Assembly (NCBI GenBank): GCA_026874595.1
Contig: CM049306.1
Span: 28,137,519 to 28,201,518 of the forward strand
Direction of reading: 5' to 3'
DNA length: 64,000 nt
Source: Sipunculus nudus
Taxonomy: Eukaryota > Annelida > Sipuncula > Golfingiida > Sipunculidae
This document shows positions 11,621 through 22,308 of the stretch, piece after piece; within the stretch, counting starts at the first letter, position 1, and the number at the start of each line of letters is the position of its first letter. The notes under the pieces are model-generated. The model searched no databases and had not been told where the DNA came from. It worked only from the letters and a program-made list of their open reading frames with translations. The position numbers and the translations under genes were made by a program.

Positions 11621-13684
11621 CAAACCAAACCCACCAAGTGTTATGCAGTAATTGTTATTGTTTTCACTGTATCTCCTTAATTGTAATGCTGTTTCCACTC
11701 CGATATACAAAAACTTTCCTTGAAAAAATAATTCAAGGTGTAATCCAGAAGATGCAATGTTGTGTAATGTAGCATTTTTAAAGAAACAATTTTCTATTAA
11801 ATGATTTTAACAAATATAATTGAACCCATCAGTATGCTTAAATTATTATAAAATATGAAGCACATTATGGATAAATAAAGACAAAATTAAAAATTGTGAA
11901 ATCTAAATCAAGTATTATTTTTATATATTTATTGTTTTGCAGATTTAAAAGATATATTTTTGTGGTAAAAAATAAATAAACATTTGTATGCATGATGTGG
12001 TGTTATCTGACAAGATTGAGATTTATGATGATGCAATTGAGAATTATGAATCAACTTTTATATTCAGATATATATGTTAAATTAGAAATGTATAGAAATA
12101 TAAACTTAAACTAGAAAATAATTGATGTGATAAAAAAATGAGGATTTAATACAAAGATTTGTTCATTATTTTCCTGCCTCAGCAGAATTTGAGATCAGGC
12201 TTTGTTTGCCCTGTTTTATGTTGTTAATTAGCTATATTTCAACTGTATACATTTCATAAAAAAATACATATATATTTAATAATATATATTATACCAAAAA
12301 ATAGATTCAACTGAACAAATGTGTAAACTACTGAAATGTCAACAGTTAATCGAAAAACCAACTAATGATCATGGTAATAGTACAGATCATTTTTTCACAA
12401 ACTGCTCACATGCTTTAGTTTCAACATTAGGAAACACATGGTCAGGTCACAAAATATTTTTTGTAACAATTTCTTGCTCATCATTATAAACCAATCATAT
12501 AAACCAACCATGGCCTTTATTACCTCTTCCTCTTACACTTTATATCCATTTGATATTATTTTAGATTTTTACCTTCAAGGTTAACGTCAGCTGAGCACAG
12601 TGACCCATAGGTCCCTTGTTTTAAATTTTATAGGATGTCTGTCCTGTGCAGTAATTTTTAATATATGTATGAAAAATGTGTACCTTGAGTGACTGATAAT
12701 AATAGATATTAATAATGACAAAGTAACTACAGCTACTAAGATAGCATAAAATCATGATCACTTAGTGTTCCTAATTAAAAATTGAGAATAATATCACAGT
12801 CTGTACCAAGTTCAGAATGTTATAAGCAGAAGTAGAGTAAAGCTTACACCCAGTGGTTGATATTAAGGATACAAATGCATACAAATCATATTGAGAATAT
12901 TATTCCCCCTGAAAGGGAAGTATTAATTTCTGCAGTTAGGTTATAAAAACAAGGTGACAGAGAATATTATAGCCCCTCTATATTGCAGAAGAGTCTGTGT
13001 ATCCGGATTATAACTACATATCTGTTCAAATACTGAAGTACATTTTCATCCACCTCGCCCAGCTGTCAAGCTATTAGTCATGATGTTAGATCTATTATTT
13101 CCAAAGATTCAATCACAAAAATCATATTAGACTGGCCCAGTTGATGTGCTTTACTGTCACAGTCTGGCAGCACTGAAATATGAGTCGTAAGTCCTAACAT
13201 CTGGTGCCAAAGTATATAACTAAATTGTACTCCCTAGACTGTCGTGCAGAAGGTGGTGGAGAAGTTTCATATAGAACTACATCTATCGAGCCATGGCAAA
13301 TATAATTGCTAAACACTTGGTACTTGGTAGGTCAAATGTGATATCCATCCAGACACAGTGCACCTGCAACAAAAATATCTGACCAAGTTACCTCCATCCT
13401 CATTTCTAGCATGAAGTACTTTAAATATCTCATCTCTAAGAACTCTCTGTATTTTAAATGCAGGGAAGCTGACAGGTTTGGAGTTGAAGAATCATGCCAA
13501 GATGATTAACACAGTCAGGACCCAGCTCTTGACAGATATGAAAGCGGGTGTCATCATGGTACCAGAATCTATACAAGTGCAGAACGCCTCCAGAGATGTC
13601 GATAGTTCACTGTATCAGTGGTTAACACACCTTTTTCATAGTCAATTGACTCTAAGTGAAGGAGAAAAATTAAAACCACCATGA
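3300..13684 (+). CDS. PSTK: L-seryl-tRNA(Sec) kinase (O-phosphoseryl-tRNA(Sec) kinase), complete five-exon gene
   Basis: PSTK phosphorylates Ser-tRNA(Sec) with ATP to give Sep-tRNA(Sec), which SEPSECS converts to Sec-tRNA(Sec); it acts in the cytosol. Exons: 3300-3575, 5622-5883, 7983-8175, 8405-8577, 13464-13684. Together they give 1125 bases, 374 residues plus TGA, against about 348 in human. All junctions are GT/AG and in phase. The P-loop GIPASGKTS lies at residues 11-19. The DDNMYYSSMRYQYYQLARKY motif (161-180) matches the human DDNFYYQSMRYEVYQLARKY, with its last Tyr created across the exon 2/3 junction. RNQER, an EYPDI-NPWEKNS stretch and LRRLVSDSIKDAK follow in family order. The start is the first ATG upstream of the P-loop; human has a longer leader. 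The gene implies that this animal makes selenoproteins. Introns 2 and 4 are largely transposon. Confidence 0.93.
3661..4260. repeat. GC-rich block with recurrent TCCGG/CCGGA motifs in PSTK intron 1
   Basis: Unlike the AT-rich flanks, this stretch repeats GGTCCGG-type words many times, including a palindromic GGGTCCGGACCC at its left end and GGGTCCGGAG at its right end. It looks like a non-autonomous transposon or a short repeat cluster. Clean terminal inverted repeats and a target duplication were not found, so the class is open. Confidence 0.4.
5622..5883 (+). CDS. PSTK: PSTK exon 2 (kinase core)
   Basis: Begins after TTACAG with ESLWKQHRNY, aligned with human SQWKLLRQ, and ends one base into the Tyr codon before GTAAGT. 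It carries the VVFIVDDN strand, equivalent to the Walker B region. Confidence 0.9.
6331..7927 (+). mobile_element. Helitron2/Helentron-like element, family I (PSTK intron 2)
   Basis: The 5' end AGGGCCCCGC (6331-6340) is complementary to GCGGGGCCCT at 7890-7899, which is set back from the 3' end. It is followed by a short GGAC/GTCC stem (7904-7915) and a terminal CTAG (7924-7927) before TT. A CCGT-rich tract sits near 6385-6415, then a 145-bp minisatellite. This arrangement (asymmetric terminal repeats, 3' hairpin, internal minisatellite) matches pearl/DINE-1-type Helentrons. There is no coding capacity, so it is non-autonomous. Confidence 0.75.
6425..7740 (+). repeat. Minisatellite, about 145-bp unit, about nine copies
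   Basis: The phrase CAACAACAACATACTGCAGC recurs at about 6445, 6592, 6738, 6882, 7027, 7172, 7309, 7454 and 7599, a spacing of 137-147 bases. Each unit continues with GGTACCTATGAGGGCTCCAG and CAATATGGCCGCCACAGCCC. The copies are diverged by point changes, so the array is not recent. Confidence 0.9.
7983..8175 (+). CDS. PSTK: PSTK exon 3
   Basis: Acceptor TTTTCAG; the exon reads ELGFVQVCLRCKV, which aligns with human SLGFCQLFLDCPL. Donor GTAAGT. The acceptor lies 55 bases after the 3' end of a rolling-circle element. Confidence 0.9.
8405..8577 (+). CDS. PSTK: PSTK exon 4
   Basis: Acceptor CCTCACAG; reads AAVVSLIQSALCQPVKNTLE and ends DAK plus one base before GTGTGT. Intron 3 before it is only 229 bases, the shortest in the gene. 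Confidence 0.88.
8841..10665 (+). repeat. Tandem repeat, 682-bp unit, two copies plus a partial third
   Basis: ATCTCCTACCAAG appears at about 8859 and 9541, and the two copies stay collinear over several hundred bases. From about 10120 a third copy resumes part way through the unit, at the CCTATGTTCATACC stretch. The TAGGTCATTCAGTGCA-like boundary recurs at about 9479 and 10640. Confidence 0.8.
11581..11619. repeat. Poly-C run of 39 bases
   Basis: An uninterrupted run of 39 C on the + strand (poly-G on the other), inside the family II element. Runs this long are prone to sequencing and polymerase slippage, so the length is uncertain. Confidence 0.95.
13464..13684 (+). CDS. PSTK: PSTK exon 5 (C terminus and stop)
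   Basis: Acceptor AAATGCAG; 72 residues, starting KLTGLELKNHAKM after a junction Arg, then TGA at 13682-13684. It corresponds to the human NNLKLLAEELNKLKADFLEDLKQG region. No canonical AATAAA was found close downstream. Confidence 0.85.
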
Positions 13685-14400
13685 TGAAATAGGTCTTCGT
13701 TTTATTTATGAATGATTGACAATACATGCTGGAACTTTGCAACATTCTTAAGCATATTTTATACAAATGTACAGGACGGCAGAAAGATTCTTTAATATTA
13801 GATACATTGTTGATATATGGGAACAATCCAGCCTTGATTGAACTTGTACTTCATTCTATAAATCTAAAACAAACCTAATCTATATAATAATCCAGTAACT
13901 GTAGTTAGCAACATGCACCAAGTCATGTAAATTATAAAAGGAGTCGAGCTTCAGGGCAAACTTTGTACACATTTTGCGGCATCTGTCATGAATATGAATT
14001 TATGGCTTAGATAAGTAATCTATAAATTCTGGATTCCTGTCCGTCTTTGTTAACTCAAGTCTTCTAGGTTTGTAAACCGTCGTGACAGGGATGGATATGT
14101 GTGCAGAGAATACACAACCGATATTTTCCTTTAGCTTGCAAAAAAACAAATTTAAATCAAACCCACGTTAAGGATAAAAACAAGTGACCACTGGCATTCA
14201 TGTTTTCACCTATCAGTAATTTTATTGTTGCCGCCATCTCCCGGAGTATTAAGCAATGCGACCATATGTGAATAACGACTAGGCTAGCGCAAGACTAAAT
14301 TTAATTATTCTGACCGGGTATAAATGCAGGTATTTCAATTTATATGTTCTCACCGGATGGATCGTTAATATCCCAGTCACATTAATTTTGAATCAGCAGG
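13685..14400. other. 3' flank of PSTK, non-coding
   Basis: Contains the presumed PSTK 3' UTR and intergenic DNA. AT-rich with no supported exon, RNA gene or transposon end. Confidence 0.4.
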
Positions 14401-14879
14401 AATCATGTAGAACCAACAGGAATGAAGGATTTTCAGAATTCGCGCCACATTCCTGGAGAAAATTCAAATTTACATAGATTCATACAACTTTATATAGGAA
14501 TGCCGTTGGAATACTTTGAACCGGCTTTGAATGAATCTTGCACATTTCAGATGTATCAGCTCTCGCATGCAGCCCGAATGTGGTTGGAACACGTTATAGG
14601 AATATTTTGAATGCTTTCAGAATGCAGTCAGAAAATATTTAGAATGCACTTCGAATGCGGTTCAATTGCTGGCCGAAGTCTGGACGGAAGGGGCCTCAAA
14701 TGCTGTACGTGTTCTGCTCTCGGAATGGCCGCCGGTTATCGTTCGAACGTTCAAGAATTCAAACAGAAAGCAGCTCGGGTACTTAAAATGAACTTCGAAT
14801 GTATGTAGATATAACACGGATGCCCAGATGGTATCAAGAATGCCGCCGGAATGGTAAAAAATGCTGCCGAATCTAGCAT

Positions 14880-15095
14880 TTTCATCAGTCTCACTGTCAG
14901 AAGAGGACTTTGCTGCTAGCTAATGGACCTTTGCCACAATGCCCACCTGAGAAGCAGGGAAGGACTGTTGATTCAGCTTTAGACTCAGCAGTTGATGGGG
15001 AATCTTCAACAGGAGCTGGCTCTTCAGGGACTTCTTGGGCTGCAGCACCTCTCAGTGGCGTCAATTTTTCTTCCCGGGGGGGGGGGGGGGGGTGA
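14880..15095. other. Unassigned open stretch inside the repeat block
   Basis: Both strands stay open here. One frame (+) gives a short Ser/Ala/Gly-rich peptide after NGPLPQCPPEKQGRTVD; the other (-) gives a Pro/Glu/Ser-rich one. Base composition is more balanced than its surroundings, suggesting a fragment of a once-coding sequence or a transposon. No domain was recognised. Confidence 0.25.
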
Positions 15096-15117
15096 CTCGC
15101 CGACACACCCACCCAAC

Positions 15118-15198
15118 GACACACACACACACACACATATATATATGTATATATATATATATATATATATACCTTTTTGGCGCCTGTATGACACATTT

Positions 15199-15239
<41 letters not shown>

Positions 15240-15321
15240 AATCACATTTCAATACAATATTTCACAGTATAAACACATAAATGGAGCATGTCTATATTCT
15301 GTTCAAATCCATATTTCATTT

Positions 15322-15351
<30 letters not shown>
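15118..15351. repeat. Cluster of CA and TA microsatellites
   Basis: CA then TA at 15118-15171, TA at 15201-15236 and TA at 15323-15351, preceded by a poly-G run at about 15077-15092. Confidence 0.9.
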
Positions 15352-15352
<1 letters not shown>

Positions 15353-16168
15353 TTCTCTGAAAAGTGAGGGGATGATAACATTAACCAACCCCCCCCCCCT
15401 TGCCAAAAAGTGGGAGGGGGGATATATTCCCCCTATCCCCCCAATATTGACGCCCCTTGCAGCTCTGCTCCGTCCATGGCCGCGACCAGTGATGGAGTTG
15501 TTGACCTTGGCTCCCTTCTACCTTGACGTGATGTTGACCTGACGATTCCTCAATGACGTTCCTGCCGCAGTTGGCGCGTTTTTATGCGATAAGTCGGTGT
15601 TCTGAATCATGTCCGGGCTCATTTGAGGGCCAGTCGGGATGTTTTAGCTGCATTCTAGCCGCATTCGAGCGGTAGTCAAAAGACTCCGACGGTGTTCGAA
15701 GTGTATTCCAGTTGAATGATTTTCATATTCTGGCAGCAATCGAGATGCATTCGAGTTGCATTCTGGCAGGATTTGAAGTGACTTGCCGTTTTGGTTCTCC
15801 CTCGAATGCAATCGTAATGTTTCAAATGCTGTAGGAATGCCGTAAGAATATTTAGAATGCAGTCATAATGCAGTCAGAATACACTTCGGATGCCGTACGA
15901 TATTTCTCCACGTCGAATGCACCTCGAAAGTTTTGAGCATGAGCATAACATTTGGGCCAGCCGCAAGAATGGGCCCGAATATTTGGAAAGCACTCCGAGT
16001 CCAGTCAAAATAATAAGAATGCCTTTCGAATATCGAAGAATTTACAAGGAATTTTCATTTCGATGGCATTCCGTCAAGTGTGACGGGGGTCTAAAGATGC
16101 CATGGCGTCTGAGGACCAAATATTAAAGAATAAAGAGCATTCAAGTTGTTTCTTTAGTTACATTATTT

Positions 16169-16407
16169 CAGGGGCGGATTTAGAGGGGACCCCCCCTCCC
16201 CCCCTCTCTTTCTAATAAAAAAGCCAGTAATATATACGGTTAATACCGAAAATAGGACAAGATTTTGCGTCTTATACCGTTTTCTTCCCTACACTTCTGC
16301 ATACAAGAGTTCTGATTTAGGTCTACGAAAGCCCTCCCAGCTAACTTGTTTACTTGGGCCTTTTTCATTGAGCCTCTCCCCTTATTAAATCCCGCATCCG
16401 CCCCTTG
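16169..16407. mobile_element. Small inverted-repeat element (MITE)
   Basis: About 239 bases. The left end CAGGGGCGGATTTAG is complementary to the right end, which reads CCGCATCCGCCCCTTG on the + strand. The interior has C runs and no coding. An hAT-type origin is possible from the CAGGG end, but the flanks show no clean 8-bp duplication. Confidence 0.5.
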
Positions 16408-16836
16408 ATTTTGTTTTCAATGTCGTGCTGAGGAGTTGTCGGAGAGGCACGCATATTTTCAGTACGTGAGGTATTTTCGGACTCTATTCAAAATATGTCC
16501 CGACCACATTTAATATGCGACCAATAACAATGCGATTGTGGTCTCAGTTCTACGTCAGAAATCAGAAGTTTAAGCGGCGGTGGAATTCATAGAGTTTGTA
16601 ATCTAATTTAATCTTGAATTTTTAGTGTGCAGTGATCCAGCAAAGGCGGGAAATTTGAAAATGAATATACATGCTGTTTCAAGTTGATGACAAAAAAGTA
16701 TATTGACGCATCTCAACCCCCCCCCCCCCTTGTGAAGCCAAAAAACAGACCAACGTGCGCGTCAAGTGTGCGTCAGCTGCATCACGCGCGTGGCAGGCTA
16801 CTAATTGAACACACGTACATGCATGTGTATTGGGCT
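16408..16836. other. Downstream flank of the SH3-RING gene
   Basis: Non-coding, with a poly-C run near 16718. It presumably includes the 3' UTR of the leftward gene. No repeat ends or exons were recognised. Confidence 0.4.
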
Positions 16837-17990
16837 TCATACCCATGTTGTTGATTCCGTTTGGTACACTGAAAAGGTCGCGCCAATTTTATCTGTAATT
16901 TCATGGCACTTGTCAGCCCCTTGTAAAAGACTTCCTATATTTATAGGTTTATCAGAAGGAATGAAAGTAAACCTTGGGAACATTGCCCCGGGGGTAGTTT
17001 GGTCCTTTATCGTGTCCAGTGTACCCTTGCCCTTCATTAGGACCTTGGGACCTTTAACAATCATGCTCAAATGGTCATCTTCAGATGCCAGAGAGGAAAG
17101 CTCCCCTACAGCCATTCCCGCCTCGAAACTCAGGCTCTGGCACTTTAGTTTGATAGAAGCCATAGTCTCATTTCGTTTAATCTCAAGGAAGTCCAGCATG
17201 CACTGCGCTTCCATATCTATGGCGTCTTTGGCGGTTTCCGCGCACTTTTTGATGTCACTTTCTAGAGTGTTGAAATCTTCTGAGAGTACCCGACATGTCT
17301 CTGAGGCGTCCACCTCGTCCATCAGAGTCCTCATCTTGATCAGTTTGTCTTTTAGCTCGGTAACTCCTTGTTTTAACATCTGAGCTCCCTCGGTTACGGT
17401 TTTGACAGAGTTATGGTGTGGCATGTGGTCTTGTGACATCGCACAGTCCACACAAATACCAACCATACACTGCTGACAAAACAAATTTACTGGGTTTCCA
17501 TGACGTGAGCATTGATGACTGGACAATAGTTTCTTTCTGGGTGTCCATGCTTGTATGTTATGTGTTTTGAAAGCTGCAACTGATGAGTGGTTTTTGTTAC
17601 ATTCGCTGCACAATCGTCTGTCACATTCTTTACAAAAGATTTCAGCACAGCGCATTTCTTTCTTATTCTCAATACATACTTGGCAGGCGGTGTCACCGTT
17701 TATAAGTGGTGTGTTTCTTGTCATCTGTCCGATTAAAAAGTTGTATGGCAGTGCGGAGACGCCACCTGGTGGCACAACTGTGACCTCTCGGCAAATTGGA
17801 CACTTAACTGTTTCTTTATCTTTGTTATCTATCAATATACAACCACAAAGACATTCTTCACAAAACGTATGTAGACAGGATAAGGCACGAGGCTGGCGTG
17901 ACGACATTTCCTCTAAACAGATCATGCATTCAAGTGGCGCCCTCTCTTCAGGCGGAAATCTTCTCGCATCCTTGGCACTCTTTCTTCTGT
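16837..17990 (-). CDS. SH3-RING gene, exon 6 (RING, B-boxes, helical C terminus)
   Basis: Acceptor GTTACAG at 17991. The single exon holds the whole RING/B-box module, which is common for TRIM-type genes. The upstream open extension to 18069 is intron read-through. The C terminus ends VYQTESTTWV, which fits a C-terminal PDZ-binding pattern (T-x-V) if it is functional; that last point is speculative. Confidence 0.85.
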
Positions 17991-20067
17991 CTGTAACAAC
18001 AATTTGAATGAAAGGTGAATCTATAAAATATCTAGAATTGTAGTCAGATCCTATATATATGTCCTTCATGCATGGCCATGGTATGTGCCCTTAGTCTCAG
18101 GGCTCACCGGCCAATTCATATGTGCACCCTAGAGTAAAGCCAACCCCTAATACCAATGAATGGGTCTACAGTTAAAAAATCATAAGAGGTATTCCGATTA
18201 CTTCTAAAATAAATGGAATGTTCCTTGGGTGTTACCTTATCCCTCCACAAATTAATCAAATCCTTTAAATTTTACTTTTACAATTATAGAATATAATAAT
18301 AACAATAGATAAACGAGAACTCGGACCAAGGGTTAACATGATACCTCGCTACCTGACGGAGGTATAATTTAATATCTTCTGTGCAATTATTTATAGACTT
18401 AAGTTCATTCACATTAAATCGTGAAAATGTTACTATGGTCTCTCACTCTCTCGGCCGACTTACATGTCATATTTCCCCTGTCAGAATGAGTATACAGTCT
18501 CTTTAGCTCTGGCACACAATTTATCGCAGACCTGGGGCGTGCAGCAGCTTTGTGACTTGCTGGGGAGGTAACCTCACGTCGTACACATGTCCTTTCCTCT
18601 TGCAGCTGGAAACAAGAGTTTAATAACAGCCTGTGGACACTTCACACTTGTGCGAAACTCAGAGCTGTAACAGTTCATTCAGTAAACAGTTATTTATATT
18701 TCATCTGAAAAAAATATAAAACATAAAACGAAACAGTCGTCTGAAAAATCACAAATTCAGGTGGCGCTACCAATAGATCAGTATTCTAAAACTAGGATGG
18801 AAATACTGTTCTAGGATAGAAATATTTCAGGGCAATCTGTTCCTTTGGTTAAGTTGAATCGATTGGTTTCAAGGTGCAAGTTTGTTTTTTTTTTACCAAA
18901 GAATATAGATCGATATTTCGAAAGTTCGTCAGTACTGAAATAGAAATTATCGGGTCTACTAGCATTATGGATAGGGATATTTTCAGTGCATACCACTGTT
19001 TCTTGAATTTTGGATAAAACATGGAATAAAACCACCAAGTGCCCAGTTTCGACACCGACAATGTGAATACATAGGTGGCGCTACCTGGCGAAGTATGTGC
19101 AACATTCATTAAATTTATGCAATTTTTTTCTCAGAAACCCCTATGCAGAGGGATTAAATGCAAATGTAAGCCTCGCCAAAACAGTATCTGTTGTCCTGGA
19201 ATATTAAAAATCTGACACATAACATTTTTCAAGCTTAAAATTCTCTTTGTTTTGATTTAATATTCATTTCAAGCACAAGTTAATTTGAATACATGTGGAT
19301 GGAATTTTGGACATCTCATGATCTCAGGACCGAATATTTTATACACCTCTCAGGTTGCTCTTTTATCATAGATATATAAAAAGATAAGATAACGTCAAAA
19401 TAAATTTACCTCCTGTGGATCAAGTACCTCAGTTGGCACAGAGCCAACTTTTCCGCAAAACTTGACCGTCCACCAGTCTGGTCCCAGCTCGCTTTCCCTG
19501 CTTATTACTGTCACTTCGTCTCCTTTGCGGACCGATAATTCAGAGTCGCTTTCCGCATGAAAAGCACCAATAACCACAGCTGTTTGACCTCGTACTGGTA
19601 AATAATGTAAAAGTAAAATCATAATGGTAAAATAAACGCAAACAGACCATGTAAAATACAGGTACAATTCTTTTTTTTCCCCTCCACGTTTAATGAATAT
19701 TAATACGTTCACTCCATTATCAATCAAATGCACGTGCTTAATTACTGTAATACTCTTTCGCCCTTTTAATTCATACATTTCTCTGTGTGATCATCCGCAT
19801 CTAGCCAGCTGTCTGTGTTACAGTGGTGTATATATCATTCAAGTCTGTTTCAATTTTTTTGTAAAATAAATGGGGGGGGGGGGGGGGTGGGGGGTTGCTT
19901 GCGTAGATGGCATCTATGAAGGGTCCCAGAGTAATAACTTAAAAATCGCCTTTAATGTATTGTCATGTGAATTGGGGCGTTCCATGGCGTATATTTACTT
20001 ATTTTTTTTCTATTTTTCCTTCAGAGAGCCACATACCTCTGAAATCATCTTTAACATTTACCCCTTG

Positions 20068-20128
<61 letters not shown>

Positions 20129-20372
20129 CGTATGACCATAGAGCTTAGTAGCACCGGTTATTTCAAGGGACCGGTAAGACAGTTAAAGGTAAAGAACAGT
20201 AAAACGTCGTTGGATTGGTCTATATATACCGACCTCTAGCGGTAGGGTTCGTTTCAGCTGATAGTGGTTCCTCCTTCAGCAGACTTAACCGGGGGGAGGA
20301 TCGTATTTTACTTTCCACAGGAGAATTCCCTATATCCTGAAAAAAAATAAACATTCATGAGTTTAAAAAATA

Positions 20373-20412
<40 letters not shown>

Positions 20413-21609
20413 ATATCTTATCTGTGTGATGGACTGAAGTAATGGAAAACAAAACTATTAGAAGTTAATGTGAAAGAAATATATACTAACTAGAAAGCTG
20501 TCAGAGACCGTATATGTAACCAACTCACCGGAAACATGTATATATTACAAGGATCCTTATTAAACTTAATTGTGTGCTACGTCAGCACAGGGTATACATG
20601 AAGTCACCCTGTCCGTTTAAACAAAGCATGATCATATAACCAGTGAATGACTACGGTCTAGGCTCAGGTCAATAAAAACCATCGCCTTTTCCTTTTGTGT
20701 TACTCTAATCTTCAACAAAAATTTCGTCAAAATACGTCAGTAACTTTTCGAGTTAATTTGCTGACAGATCAACCACCCAACCGACCAATCGACATAGACA
20801 ATGTACAATAATTCCTCATAATTAAAATGAAAAATATATCTATAAAATAACCTTGTTTTTTATTTGGGCACCGCCAGGTGGCAGTAGTTGGGTGAGATTA
20901 GTTCGAAAGAGTCCTGTGACGGATCCTAATTTTCCCATCCACCAGCCAGCTTTCCCGGTCTTCCGTGACTGAACCATGATAACGTCACCCGCGCTGAATG
21001 TTAGCTCTTTCGCGTTCTTCCCGCTGTAGTTGCTCATTGCTGCTACTCTTTCAACTAAAAATACATTTATGGTTTAGCGAATTTGAAGAAATATGTTCTC
21101 CTTTCAACTTTCACAAGTCATTTCAACTTCACTGTTATGCATCTTCTACAATTTTCTACCTTTTTTATCATACACGTATTTATGTTTGCATCTACATAAA
21201 TATTCGTTTTCAATCTAACGTATGAGATGTATTGCACGTGTGTGTGTGAGAGAGAGGGAGAGAGAGAGAGAATTAATCGATAATCATATACATGTATTTC
21301 TATATAAACACGTTTTCACTGCTCTCGTCAAAAAACTTGATGCAATGTGAAAGATGAAAGGTGCAAAAGAATCTGGTTATGTTGTACTAAAAACCGCCCT
21401 ATTACAACACTGATCTGGCTTCACGCCACACATTACAAGTGGGTTCTTGAATCACATAGGATTACATGTTTGTATTCTCACTTACCGCTGTCTGGAGCCT
21501 TGACAACTTTTGTTTTCCCTGCGACCTCCGGGGTTTCCCCTTTATCAAGTGTCATGTCTGAGTGTAGGTAGCCTTTATCACCTGTATGATATCCGTCATC
21601 CTGATACAT
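16837..21609 (-). CDS. SH3-SH3-RING-B-box (TRIM-like) protein, probable E3 ubiquitin ligase, six coding exons
   Basis: Coding exons, 5' to 3' on the - strand: 21609-21486, 21054-20852, 20336-20234, 19594-19410, 18605-18464, 17990-16837. They total 1911 bases, 636 residues plus TGA, and all five junctions keep frame. Two SH3 domains lie at about 43-101 and 147-205. A C3HC4 RING follows (C274, C277, C291, H293, C296, C299, C316, C319), then two B-box-like zinc motifs (about 355-395 and 407-445) and a helical segment. There is no NHL or SPRY domain. RING/B-box proteins are usually E3 ubiquitin ligases, and SH3 domains bind proline-rich partners, so the SH3 pair may choose substrates (inference). 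The ATG at 21609 is preceded in frame by a stop if the exon ending at 22309 is used. Transcript evidence is needed to exclude two adjacent genes, but phase continuity argues for one. Confidence 0.82.
18464..18605 (-). CDS. SH3-RING gene, exon 5 (linker)
   Basis: Acceptor TTTCCAG, donor GTAAGT. Reads LQEERTCVRREVTSPASHKA and on, ending one base into a Tyr codon completed by the last exon. Basic, Ser-rich linker between SH3-2 and RING. Confidence 0.7.
19410..19594 (-). CDS. SH3-RING gene, exon 4 (second SH3 domain)
   Basis: TAVVIGAFHAESDSELSVRK then KGDEVTVI, DWWTVKF and GSVPTEVL fit an SH3 from first to last strand. Acceptor TTTACCAG; donor GAG before GTAAAT. Confidence 0.85.
20071..20126. 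repeat. (TA)n microsatellite, 56 bases
   Basis: Uninterrupted AT dinucleotides in intron 3 of the SH3-RING gene. A TA then GT tract at 20373-20412 lies in intron 2. Confidence 0.95.
20234..20336 (-). CDS. SH3-RING gene, exon 3 (linker)
   Basis: 103 bases, open in the only frame that joins its neighbours: it starts DIGNSPVESKIRSSPRLS and ends one base into a Val codon before GTCGGT. Rich in Ser, Pro and Lys, a plausible disordered linker. The exon is too short to stand out except by phase. Confidence 0.7.
20852..21054 (-). CDS. SH3-RING gene, exon 2 (first SH3 domain)
   Basis: VAAMSNYSGKNAKELTFSAG shows the ALYDY-like strand and ELTF of an SH3; GWWMGKL and GLFRTN supply the Trp pair and C-terminal strand. 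Donor AAG before GTTATT. Confidence 0.85.
21486..21609 (-). CDS. SH3-RING gene, coding exon 1
   Basis: Starts MYQDDGYHTGDKGYLHS and ends with a Val codon split before GTAAGTG. The acceptor TTTATAG is at 21618. The peptide is acidic, Lys-rich and without a recognised domain. If an upstream coding exon exists, this exon would begin at 21617 rather than at the ATG. Confidence 0.65.
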
Positions 21610-21950
21610 GGATCGAGCTATAAAGGACGTGTCACACTACAGAATTTAATTTCAGTTACATACATGTCATATTCACATATGACCTTTTCTACATTCATAC
21701 ATATGAGTAAGTTTTTGTTCATTTCGAAAGATAACGATTCCTCACATCTTTCTCGAAAAAAAATATTTGATTATTTTAAAAAATATATATATAACAAAAA
21801 TAAATGTTTTGTTATATAAAATAATATAATAAGATTCATGATTAAATTGAAAGGATTAAAGCCTATTGTGCCTTAATGTATGGTCATAATGAAAGCGTTA
21901 TAATCCATTTTACCAATGTAATGGTTCATAAAATTTCAGATCCCGACATG

Positions 21951-21956
<6 letters not shown>

Positions 21957-22002
<46 letters not shown>
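21957..22002. repeat. (TA)n microsatellite, about 46 bases
   Basis: Pure TA run between the first coding exon of the SH3-RING gene and its candidate 5' exon. Confidence 0.95.
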
Positions 22003-22005
<3 letters not shown>

Positions 22006-22308
22006 AGAACATCAATACACTTGTGTTGCCTTTTACTCATACACTTAAACATTAGAAATCTAGCCCCGTGGTTTAATCTTAAATATGGATATACGCTACG
22101 TCTTGTATCAGACGCTGTAGGTATATACCAACATCACACAGACTTTTTGATATTCTGGTATTAAGATAATAGATGCCGTGGTGATATTAGGTAATTTTAC
22201 TAACATTGTATTAAGGATTCAGATTGTGATGCTTATATGCTATAACGGTTCTGTTGATACAACCTGAGCAATCATCAGGTGACATATGGGAGTACTGACA
22301 AAACCTAC

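Larger units (their letters stand above)
8711..12618 (+). mobile_element. Helitron2/Helentron-like element, family II (PSTK intron 4)
   Basis: The 5' GCTCAGCTGAC (8712-8722) has its exact complement GTCAGCTGAGC at 12586-12596. Then come the hairpin GACC-cata-GGTC (12602-12613) and a terminal CTTG before TT (12615-12618). A CCGT-rich tract lies at about 8755-8790. The body holds two near-identical 682-bp units and a degraded third. At 3.9 kb it makes up most of intron 4. No transposase reading frame is visible. Confidence 0.75.
14420..16060. repeat. Degenerate GAATGC / GCATTC repeat block
   Basis: From about 14420 to 14880 the word GAATG, usually GAATGC, recurs on the + strand at irregular 10-40 base spacing, often as TCGAATGC or AGAATGCA. 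Between about 15640 and 15790 the complement GCATTC dominates. From about 15800 to 16050 GAATGC returns. The middle (14890-15640) holds unrelated DNA with G, CA and TA runs. The short open frames here are by-products of the repeat. It may be the subterminal repeat regions of a DNA transposon; no ends were identified. Confidence 0.6.

Noticed and set aside
16805-17383. 192-codon open frame on the + strand
   Set aside because: It lies antisense to the RING/B-box exon, where zinc motifs and homology are clear; it has no domain of its own and is a by-product of the coding strand.
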